A program made the position numbers and the translations under genes. From assembly GCA_964561655.1 (NCBI GenBank), contig CAZLQG010000017.1, positions 1 through 21,847 of the forward strand: a DNA stretch of 21,847 bases. The letters are read 5' to 3'. This document shows positions 5,874 through 11,854 of the stretch, piece by piece (the stretch's first letter is position 1; the number at the start of each line of letters is the position of its first letter). The stretch is from CAZLQG01 sp964561655. Its GTDB lineage: Bacteria > Patescibacteriota > Doudnabacteria > UBA920. The notes under the pieces were generated by a model. It worked only from the letters and a program-made list of their open reading frames with translations, ran no database searches and had not been told where the DNA came from.

Positions 5874-5923
5874 TTAAAAGCTTTCACCTATTACTACACC
5901 CTGTCTTTATTTTTATTTCATTT

Positions 5924-5953
5924 AAAAAACCGCCTTATAAAAAGACGGTTTTA
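5924..5953 (-). terminator. Intrinsic terminator after the adenosine deaminase gene
   Basis: On the minus strand AAAACCG pairs with CGGTTTT, extended by CTT/AAG across one mismatch, and a run of T follows. It lies about 70 bp downstream of the stop codon at 6020 and separates this gene from the transporter operon that begins at 5827. The A-rich left side makes it partly active in the other direction too. Confidence 0.75.
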
Positions 5954-6019
5954 TTTGTGTTATTTGTGGTATTTGCCCGCCTAGACTCAATGTCTAGTCA
6001 AGGCTAGTGTATTTATGAT

Positions 6020-7009
6020 CTAACGAATAAAACTCGCTTCAAACGCCCATTTGGTAGCCTGGTCAATTTCTTTTTGCGACATTATTCGATGCTTTAAAAG
6101 GAATTCCTGCTCTTTGGCAATATTGGTTTTGTACATTTCCGGGCCGTCCGTGCAGATTGCGAATTTAATTCTATTCTTTAATAAAGTTTTAATAATGTTC
6201 TTCAGCCCTGCTACATTCTTTACTACGCTGTTTCTTAAATTAGATGTCGGACAAATTTCCAAAGTGATATTATTAGCGGCAATATCCTGCATCAACTTTT
6301 TATCCCTCACGCACATTATCCCATGCCCGATTCTTTCAGGCCGGACTTTCCTGACTACAAACCTAAGTTCTTCCAAAGAACCTTCTTCGCCCGTGTGAAC
6401 CGTTAAGCCCAAGCCTGCCTTTCTGGCCTTTCCAAACAGCCTGCCATGCTTTATCATTGAAAAATTTTTTCTTTGCGGGTCCGCCACGTCAATACCGATT
6501 ATCCCGGCTTTTTTATATTTTATGGCCTTATTAACAATGATCTCGTTTTGTTTATAAGTTAAAGTCCGGCCCATCATCAAAATAATCCCGGCCCTTACTT
6601 TTGGAAATTCCAACATGGCCTTTTCCGCTCCCCAAATAGCTGACATAATGATATGATCAAGGTCACGCTCGCCGCCCCTATTCCTTTTCATTGGGTTGAA
6701 TCTAAGCTCGTGCACCACAATATTGCTTTTGCGGTATCCGCCGGCAATAGTCCCCTTTACCGACTCTTCAATGGCTTCGGGTGACGATTGGATAAGCTCC
6801 GTCCAATAGTAGAAATTATTGTGCATTTCATCCAAAGTCTTATTCTTCTCGTTTCCGGTCATGGTAATCATATCTTCAAAATCCCAATAGTCTTTAGAAG
6901 GAAGCTTAATTCCCTGCCGGTGGGCTATGGACCATAAAATGGAAGGATGCACGGCAGAGCCTAAATGGCTGTGCAAATCTACGGTTGGGCGTTTAATTTT
7001 TTGCGGCAT
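6020..7009 (-). CDS. Adenosine deaminase family metal-dependent hydrolase
   Basis: A 329-residue TIM-barrel amidohydrolase of the adenosine/AMP deaminase family, normal length. Metal ligands of the family are visible: H13 and H15 in DLHSHLGS, H205 in VHTGE, and D288 in CTDGP. The catalytic Glu is E208 (VHTGE) and the proton-relay His is H229 (IGHG). CPTSNL at 253-258 is also typical. Such enzymes release ammonia from a purine (deoxy)nucleoside or base in salvage. Oddity: the family's conserved Asp-Asp pair (TDDP) is Asp-Gly here. In characterised adenosine deaminases the second Asp contacts the purine ring, so substrate choice may differ. The first conserved pocket reads HLGS instead of the common HLDGS. 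It is a lone gene between two promoter/terminator signals. Confidence 0.9.
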   Translation of the reverse strand: MPQKIKRPTVDLHSHLGSAVHPSILWSIAHRQGIKLPSKDYWDFEDMITMTGNEKNKTLDEMHNNFYYWTELIQSSPEAIEESVKGTIAGGYRKSNIVVHELRFNPMKRNRGGERDLDHIIMSAIWGAEKAMLEFPKVRAGIILMMGRTLTYKQNEIIVNKAIKYKKAGIIGIDVADPQRKNFSMIKHGRLFGKARKAGLGLTVHTGEEGSLEELRFVVRKVRPERIGHGIMCVRDKKLMQDIAANNITLEICPTSNLRNSVVKNVAGLKNIIKTLLKNRIKFAICTDGPEMYKTNIAKEQEFLLKHRIMSQKEIDQATKWAFEASFIR

Positions 7010-7051
7010 GTTAGTGAAAATAAAAGATAAAAGATAAAAAATCTTAATACA

Positions 7052-7060
7052 ATTCTAGCA
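7052..7060 (-). promoter_or_regulatory. Candidate extended -10 promoter of the deaminase gene
   Basis: On the minus strand TGCTAGAAT gives an extended -10 (TGN plus TAGAAT) about 43 bp before the start codon at 7009. The -35 position holds only TTTAAA. It lies back to back with the plus-strand promoter of the gene at 7109. Confidence 0.4.
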
Positions 7061-7093
7061 TAAAAACTCAACCTTTTAAACATAAGGGAAAAA

Positions 7094-7102
7094 TGGTAAA
7101 AT
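7094..7102 (+). promoter_or_regulatory. Candidate promoter of the 7109 operon (leaderless)
   Basis: TGGTAAAAT is an extended -10 (TGN plus TAAAAT, 5 of 6). Its last base is only 6 bp before the ATG at 7109, so the transcript would begin at or near the start codon itself. There is no Shine-Dalgarno sequence, consistent with a leaderless mRNA. Confidence 0.35.
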
Positions 7103-7108
7103 AACTTT

Positions 7109-7381
7109 ATGGATATTCCTAAAGAAATAGAAAGCATAAAACAGCGAAACCAGAAAGCGGAAGCGGATAAAGCCTGGGAACAAAGCTGGGCAAGGAGAAT
7201 GTTTATTGCGCTCATCACCTACGTTGCCGCGGCAATTTGGCTGATCTGGATTGGGGAGATAGATCCATGGCTAAAAGCTTTAGTCCCAGCCTTAGCTTAC
7301 ATTTTTTCAACTTTAACTTTGCCGCCACTCAAAAGATGGTGGGTTAATAAAAATAACAAAATCTCCAATGAGACCAAATAA
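7109..7381 (+). CDS. Small two-helix membrane protein
   Basis: A 90-residue protein. The first 30 residues are a charged helix (MDIPKEIESIKQRNQKAEADKAWEQSWARR) that could form a coiled coil. Two membrane segments follow, about 31-49 (MFIALITYVAAAIWLIWIG) and 53-71 (PWLKALVPALAYIFSTLTL), and the tail is basic. This layout (charged helix, WARR/WTRR, two helices, LPPLKRWW) recurs in small uncharacterised bacterial and archaeal proteins. The 3' end overlaps the diguanylate cyclase gene by 14 bp, so the two are likely co-translated, and the protein may anchor or modulate the soluble cyclase. That last point is inference from order alone. Confidence 0.85.
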   Translation: MDIPKEIESIKQRNQKAEADKAWEQSWARRMFIALITYVAAAIWLIWIGEIDPWLKALVPALAYIFSTLTLPPLKRWWVNKNNKISNETK

Positions 7382-8132
7382 AGCAGAACAAAGAGAGATG
7401 CGAGCTGAATTTGTAGAAAGCTTAGAGTTTCCAAAAAGCATCAAGGTACAGATGGCGGAAACAACTCTAAAAGCTGCACAAATAAGACAAAGTTTGGAAT
7501 CAACGAAAAAAAGATTAAAAAATGAAAGAACAAGATCTAAAATTTTGGCACAGGAACTTAAAAAGGCGGATATTGCTATCGAGCAGCTGCTCGAGATAGC
7601 ACACAAAGACGAACTTACCGGGCTTCCTGACAGAAGAGGCATAAAAGAAACATATGAAAAAATAAAAAGGCTAAACCTTCCTGCGTGCGTAATGTTATTT
7701 GACGCAGACGACTTCAAATCCGTTAATGAACGGTATAAATATGCAACAGGCGACAGAGCCTTGATTGCTATAACCGAACGGCTTAAAAACTTAGCAAGGG
7801 AACATGATATTGTAGGACGCTGGGGTGGGGAAGAATTTTTAATTATCTTTCTTAACACGACGGCGCAAGAAATTTATGATAGATTTAAAAAAGATACTGA
7901 GGGGAGAAAAAAGAAATTTTCCAACGTTGAACCAATTAATTATGTTGATGATCAAGGCGAGATTCACGAAATTACCCTAAGCGCAGGCATTGCTAAACTC
8001 AAATTGGGCGAGGAACTAAAAAAGATAATTGCACAAGCCAATACGGCTCTAAAAACCGCAAAACTTAAAGGAAAAAATCAATTCATCTTATTTAATCAAA
8101 ACGAACCCCAAAGGTTGCAAAATATTGCTTAA
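7368..8132 (+). CDS. Diguanylate cyclase (GGDEF family, GGEEF) with coiled-coil N-terminus
   Basis: 254 residues. A long charged helix (about 5-80) is probably a dimerising coiled coil and leads into the typical DELTGLPDRRG (81-91). Metal and phosphate sites are FDADDFKSVN (111-120). The active loop is GGEEF at 153-157, and an inhibitory RxxD site (R144-D147) sits exactly five residues before it. The domain should therefore condense two GTP into c-di-GMP and be inhibited by product. No membrane segment or sensor domain is present, but the upstream 2-TM gene overlaps by 14 bp. An alternative start at Met11 (7398) is possible; the first ATG is kept because it is coupled to the preceding stop. 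The usual GH in the 'xxxGHxxGD' motif is replaced by KYATGD. Confidence 0.93.
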   Translation: MRPNKAEQREMRAEFVESLEFPKSIKVQMAETTLKAAQIRQSLESTKKRLKNERTRSKILAQELKKADIAIEQLLEIAHKDELTGLPDRRGIKETYEKIKRLNLPACVMLFDADDFKSVNERYKYATGDRALIAITERLKNLAREHDIVGRWGGEEFLIIFLNTTAQEIYDRFKKDTEGRKKKFSNVEPINYVDDQGEIHEITLSAGIAKLKLGEELKKIIAQANTALKTAKLKGKNQFILFNQNEPQRLQNIA

Positions 8133-8147
8133 AATTAACACAAATAT

Positions 8148-8384
8148 ATGGAAAAGAACATTCACGTCACTTTCCATAAGGACGTAAACCAATGGGCGGT
8201 GGTAACCCAAGGGAGCCGCAAAGCCGCCGGGCTTTTTGAAACCAAGGAAGAAGCCTTAAAACGCGGCATTGAAATGGCCAAAGCCCAAAGGTCGGAACTG
8301 TTTATTCACCGCAAAGACGGGATTATTGAAGACCGCGACTCCTACGGCCACGACCCGTTCCCGCCCAGAGATAATGTCCATTAA
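8148..8384 (+). CDS. DUF2188-like small protein
   Basis: 78 residues: NIHVTFHKDVNQWAVVTQGS, then AAGLFETKEEALKRGIEMAK, then RSELFIHRKDGIIEDRDSYG and HDPFPPRD. This is the beta-beta-helix-beta pattern of the DUF2188 family ('W.V...G..ra...f.tk.eAi..gr.lAk...sel.vh..dG.i....syG.DP.P'). Function of the family is unknown. It begins 15 bp after the diguanylate cyclase stop. Notably, its TAA is followed by an open frame in the same phase up to 8699. Confidence 0.85.
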   Translation: MEKNIHVTFHKDVNQWAVVTQGSRKAAGLFETKEEALKRGIEMAKAQRSELFIHRKDGIIEDRDSYGHDPFPPRDNVH

Positions 8385-8396
8385 ATTCAAACTATT

Positions 8397-8699
8397 TTGG
8401 AATTTGATACAGGGCCCGAATTTAAGCCAATGCAACCATACCACTCTGACGCAGAAGTTGAGAAGTTATTGGCAATTCCAACTGAAGATGAAAAAAGACG
8501 CGGGCTAATTGAAAAAATCGCGAGGCGCTCGGCACTGCTTCAAAAAAAAGGCGACCTGGGATTTAAAAAAAGAAAACCGTCAAAGGAAATTGCTGCTGAT
8601 TTGGCCCGCGTCGCTTTTGAAAAAGACAAAGAAACCCAGAGTCTGGAAGAAAGCGAGTGGGAACTTTATAAGAAAACTTTTTTGGAACATTATACTTAA
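8397..8699 (+). CDS. Unrecognised small charged protein
   Basis: The frame is in the same phase as the preceding DUF2188-like gene and open directly after its TAA (8382-8384). A TTG at 8397 gives 100 residues, and the first ATG at 8430 gives 89. Neither has a Shine-Dalgarno sequence. The protein is highly charged and mostly helical (AEVEKLLAIPTEDEKRRGL, EKIARRSALLQKKG, PSKEIAADLARVAFEKDKE, SLEESEWELYKKTFLEHYT) with no membrane segment or known motif. It may be a separate gene, or the second half of a fusion split by one stop codon. Coding character is good; start is uncertain. Confidence 0.6.
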   Translation: MEFDTGPEFKPMQPYHSDAEVEKLLAIPTEDEKRRGLIEKIARRSALLQKKGDLGFKKRKPSKEIAADLARVAFEKDKETQSLEESEWELYKKTFLEHYT

Positions 8700-8706
8700 A
8701 TAATCA

Positions 8707-8734
8707 TCGACAGGCATAGGCAGGCGGGTACAAT
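8707..8734 (+). promoter_or_regulatory. Candidate promoter of msrB
   Basis: TCGACA (5 of 6 against TTGACA) at 8707-8712 and TACAAT (5 of 6 against TATAAT) at 8729-8734 are separated by 16 bp, 31 bp before the ATG at 8765. The spacer is a G-rich AGGCATAGGCAGGCGGG. Confidence 0.5.
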
Positions 8735-8764
8735 GTAATATAAAAATGATGGCAGTAAAAAATT

Positions 8765-9151
8765 ATGAGAATTAGCGAAAAAGAACTAAAAAAGAAATTG
8801 ACGCCGGAGCAATACCATATTTTGCGGAAAAAAGGTACGGAAGTGCCTTTTTCGGGCAAATACTTAGACAACAAGGAGAAAGGCATGTATATGTGCGCCG
8901 CCTGCGGTCAAACTCTTTTTTCTTCCAGTGCCAAGTTTGATTCCGGCACCGGCTGGCCGAGTTTTATCGACCCTGCCAATTTGGAACATATTGAGCTTCA
9001 AGATGATAACAGCAACGGGATGCACCGAACCGAAGTTTTGTGCAAAAACTGCGGAAGCCACTTGGGGCACGTGTTCAATGACGGACCCCGAGATAAGGGG
9101 GGCAAAAGATACTGTATTAATTCCGCCTGCCTGAATTTTCAAAAAAAATAA
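8765..9151 (+). CDS. msrB: Peptide methionine-(R)-sulfoxide reductase
   Basis: 128 residues, the full MsrB domain. It begins with the usual LTPEQYHILRKKGTEVPFSG region. Zinc is held by C44 and C47 (CAAC) and C93 and C96 (CKNC), and GTGWPSF (61-67) is present. The active-site Cys is C117 in RYCINSA, and H98 and H102 (SHLGHVF) complete the pocket. The enzyme reduces R-methionine sulfoxide in proteins, repairing oxidative damage, with thioredoxin as the usual reductant. A second Cys (C122) follows the active site by five residues and could take part in disulfide exchange. There is no signal peptide, so it is cytoplasmic. It appears to have its own promoter and is probably separate from the upstream cyclase operon. 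Confidence 0.96.
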   Translation: MRISEKELKKKLTPEQYHILRKKGTEVPFSGKYLDNKEKGMYMCAACGQTLFSSSAKFDSGTGWPSFIDPANLEHIELQDDNSNGMHRTEVLCKNCGSHLGHVFNDGPRDKGGKRYCINSACLNFQKK

Positions 9152-9163
9152 CTTTCAAAAAAT

Positions 9164-9192
9164 TTGGTTGACTAACGAATTTTTGTTATAGT
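9164..9192 (+). promoter_or_regulatory. Candidate promoter upstream of the GH15 gene
   Basis: TATAGT (9187-9192, 5 of 6) is preceded by TTGGTT (9164-9169) with exactly 17 bp between; a better -35 hexamer, TTGACT (9168-9173), is only 13 bp away. Transcription would start near 9199, before the hairpin at 9211-9242. Confidence 0.45.
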
Positions 9193-9210
9193 TTAAATAG
9201 AAATTAACAC

Positions 9211-9251
9211 AAAAACGCTAAAAAACAACTCAAAGCGTTTTTTCTGTTTTT
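9211..9251 (+). terminator. Terminator-like hairpin in the GH15 leader
   Basis: AAAAACGCT (9211-9219) pairs with AGCGTTTTT (9234-9242) around a 14-nt loop, followed by TTTTTTCTGTTTTT. It could end the msrB transcript (stop at 9151). Because a likely promoter lies between msrB and this hairpin, it could also act as an attenuator of the GH15 gene that starts at 9263. Confidence 0.7.
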
Positions 9252-9262
9252 GAAAACTCTTT

Positions 9263-11200
9263 ATGCCAAGTTATTTAGGTTTTGCTAAAAATCTATTTCA
9301 GAAGTTTATACCAACAGATGAAGTTGTTCCAGACTATAAAAATTTGGAGCAATATGGGATCATCGGTAATCTGGAAACAGTTGCTTTAATTTCCTGCACA
9401 GGCTCAATTGACTGGATGTGCCTGCCGCATTTGGAATCGGAAAGTGTGTTCGCCCGCCTGCTGGACAAAGACAGAGGCGGATATTTTAGCGTACAACCAA
9501 AAATCAGCTTTGAATCGTACCAAAAATATATTGAAAATACGAATGTTCTTGAAACTTATTTTAAAACCTCCGGAAGCAAAGCGGTGCTTACCGATTTTAT
9601 GTCTCCTTTCAAAAAACGCTCAGTCTGGCACAAACATCAGATTTTATTTCGCAAAATTGAGTGTACAAAAGGAGTAATTTCATTCACCGCCGAATTTAAA
9701 CCCAAATTCAACTATGCTAAAACTCTGCCTAAAATCAAACTTACTGAATCAGGAGTGGTGGCGGAAAGTAAAACAGAGAAAATATTTTTAGATTGCTCGT
9801 CCCCCTTTGAAATTACTCAAAAAGAAGCCAAAACTCACTTTACTTTAGGAAGCGGCGAAAGTCTATGGTTTACAATGCAATACAACAGCAGGAGTGCGTT
9901 TAGCTTAAAAAACCTAGAAAAAGAATTCAGCAAAACAACTAAATACTGGCGGGGCTGGGCTCACAAATGCGACAAACGTCAGTGCGTCTTTAATGGGCCT
10001 TGGCACGATCACGTAGTAAGGTCCGGTCTTGTTCTCAAACTTCTCGCGCACGGCGAAACCGGAAGTATTGCCGCCGCGGCCACAACTTCCCTGCCCGAAG
10101 ACGTTGGAGGAAACAGAAACTGGGACTACCGTTTCAACTGGATTCGCGATTCCGTCTTTACTGCTCAAGCGCTTTATAATCTTGGTCACAAAAAAGAAGC
10201 CAGAGAGCTTTTCAACTGGTTTAAACGCTTATATAAAGGACAAAAGGTCAAGGACTTGCAAATTCTTTATGGTATGCATGGAGAAAAAGAAATTACGGAA
10301 AAAACCCTACGGAACCTAAAGGGTTACAAAAACTCTCGGCCGGTAAGGGTAGGCAATGCGGCGGCCAAGCAAAAACAGCTGGACGTATACGGTGAACTTC
10401 TAAACATGGCTTATGAAATCAGCCTCTCAGGAGAAAAAATTTCGCAAAATGAATGGCGTCTACTTAAAAAAATTGTCAATTACGTCTGCAAAATCTGGCA
10501 GCAACCGGACGCAGGCATTTGGGAAATAAGAAGCCGCTATAAACACTTCGTTTATTCAAAAGTCATGTGCTGGGTAGCCTTGGACCGGGGTATTAAAATT
10601 GCAGAAAAACGAAAATTTAAAGCTCCAATTGAAAACTGGATAAAAACCAGGGACAAAATTAGGCAGACAATAATAAAAAAAGGCTTCAACAAAAAAATGA
10701 ATTCCTTTGTCCAATCTTTCGACAACGAACATCTAGACGCCGCAAACTTGCTTATCCCCATGGTTGGCTTTTTACCTTTTGAAGATCCGAAAATCAAGGG
10801 CACGATTGAAACCACCATTAAACACCTTACCAATAATAATTTAGTACACCGTTATAAAACCAAAGACGGAATTAAAGGACAGGAGGGCGCTTTTATTCTA
10901 TGCACTTTTTGGCTGATTGATGCGCTTTCACTTTCAGGAAAAATTGAAAAGGCTGAAAAACTATTTTTGCATCTTTTAAAATACAGCAGTCCTTTAGGCC
11001 TTTTTGCGGAAGAGATTAACGACAAAGACCATACTCAGCTGGGCAATTTTCCTCAGGCCTTTAGCCACGTCGGATTAATTAACAGTGCTCTCTATATCGG
11101 CCTGGCTAAAGGCAAGCAGCCGCCGCAGAAAAAAACTTTCTTGGCGGCGGTCACCGGCAGAATTTTAAAAACCATTAACTTTATGGACTTTGAATTCTAA
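9263..11200 (+). CDS. GH15 family glucoamylase/trehalase-type glycoside hydrolase
   Basis: 645 residues. The N-terminal beta domain (about 25-230) has the family's opening YGIIGNLETVALISCTGSID followed by WMCLPHLESESVFARLLD, as in bacterial GH15 enzymes with the trehalase-like N-domain. The (alpha/alpha)6 catalytic barrel follows (about 245-615), with GGNRNWDYRFNWIRDS at 282-297. The predicted general acid is E421 (GIWEIR) and the base is E583 or E584 (LFAEEI). GH15 members hydrolyse alpha-glucosidic bonds (starch or glycogen ends, trehalose, dextrins) by inversion. The exact substrate cannot be read here. No signal peptide is present, so action on internal glycogen or trehalose is likely. 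A basic C-terminal tail (621-645) follows the barrel. The next gene overlaps its 3' end by 11 bp. Confidence 0.93.
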   Translation: MPSYLGFAKNLFQKFIPTDEVVPDYKNLEQYGIIGNLETVALISCTGSIDWMCLPHLESESVFARLLDKDRGGYFSVQPKISFESYQKYIENTNVLETYFKTSGSKAVLTDFMSPFKKRSVWHKHQILFRKIECTKGVISFTAEFKPKFNYAKTLPKIKLTESGVVAESKTEKIFLDCSSPFEITQKEAKTHFTLGSGESLWFTMQYNSRSAFSLKNLEKEFSKTTKYWRGWAHKCDKRQCVFNGPWHDHVVRSGLVLKLLAHGETGSIAAAATTSLPEDVGGNRNWDYRFNWIRDSVFTAQALYNLGHKKEARELFNWFKRLYKGQKVKDLQILYGMHGEKEITEKTLRNLKGYKNSRPVRVGNAAAKQKQLDVYGELLNMAYEISLSGEKISQNEWRLLKKIVNYVCKIWQQPDAGIWEIRSRYKHFVYSKVMCWVALDRGIKIAEKRKFKAPIENWIKTRDKIRQTIIKKGFNKKMNSFVQSFDNEHLDAANLLIPMVGFLPFEDPKIKGTIETTIKHLTNNNLVHRYKTKDGIKGQEGAFILCTFWLIDALSLSGKIEKAEKLFLHLLKYSSPLGLFAEEINDKDHTQLGNFPQAFSHVGLINSALYIGLAKGKQPPQKKTFLAAVTGRILKTINFMDFEF

Positions 11201-11825
11201 AACTCGAAATTTTATATTAAACTGGGGCGCAATTAGCGCCGCGGCGTATGTGGCTTTTCAGCTGATTGCCAACGTGCTTTCTACCAAAATCGCGCTTCTG
11301 CCGGGACTTAACTGGGCCATAGACGGCGGCACCATAATTTACCCGCTGACTTTCACAGTGCGCGACTTTGTGCACAAAACGCTAGGTAAAAAAGCAGCGC
11401 GGCAAATCGTAATAACGGCCGCGATTTTAAATTTAGTAATGGTAGCACTGTTTTGGCTAATCGGCAAAATGACGCCGGACGCTTCTTGGCCTTTCCAAGA
11501 AGCCTACCAGCAAATTTTGCTTCCAGTCTGGCGCATAGTAATTGCCAGCATAGTTGCCCAGGTTATTTCCGAACTTATTGACACCGAAATTTTCAGCTGG
11601 GCTTACAAAAAGTTCAACGACGTTTTGGCCGTGCTGTTTTCCAACAGCATTGCTTTAGTAATTGACAGCATCATCTTTAGTTTGATAGCTTTTACCGGAA
11701 GTCTTCCTTTCTCCGTGGTTCTGCAGATTATTTACACCAACATCATCATTAAGATGCTACTAAGCATAATCAGTTTGCCTACCATAAAAGCCGTTCCAAG
11801 GAAAGTAGAATTTGAGGAGATCTGA
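11190..11825 (+). CDS. YhhQ/VUT-family queuosine precursor transporter
   Basis: About 211 residues from a TTG at 11190 inside the end of the GH15 gene; no upstream ATG is available and the next in-frame ATG lies deep in the protein. The TTG gives the natural N-terminus. About six membrane helices are visible, with the family signature IDGGTIIYPLTFTVRDFVHKT followed by LGKKAARQIV, and a late QVISELIDTEIFSWAYKK that is also typical. Characterised members (YhhQ/QueT-like) import the deazapurine precursors of queuosine for tRNA wobble modification. No queuosine synthesis gene is visible in the window, so salvage is the likely purpose. The overlap with GH15 suggests translational coupling but no obvious functional link. 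Confidence 0.88.
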   Translation: MNSKTRNFILNWGAISAAAYVAFQLIANVLSTKIALLPGLNWAIDGGTIIYPLTFTVRDFVHKTLGKKAARQIVITAAILNLVMVALFWLIGKMTPDASWPFQEAYQQILLPVWRIVIASIVAQVISELIDTEIFSWAYKKFNDVLAVLFSNSIALVIDSIIFSLIAFTGSLPFSVVLQIIYTNIIIKMLLSIISLPTIKAVPRKVEFEEI

Positions 11826-11832
11826 TTAAATA

Positions 11833-11849
11833 TTGCGGACAGTCCGCAA
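11833..11849. terminator. Short hairpin between convergent genes
   Basis: TTGCGGA and TCCGCAA form a 7-bp perfect stem with a 3-nt loop in the 29-bp gap between the transporter stop (11825) and the ftsI stop (11855). Only weak U-tracts flank it, so it may end transcription inefficiently on both strands. Confidence 0.4.
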
Positions 11850-11854
11850 GCCTG

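Noticed and set aside
3605..5887. A single 760-residue protein spanning the N gap
   Set aside because: The join depends on 100 filler bases; a signal-peptide protein and a separately anchored MacA-like protein are clearly two genes, and the true start of the first is at 5827, not 5887.
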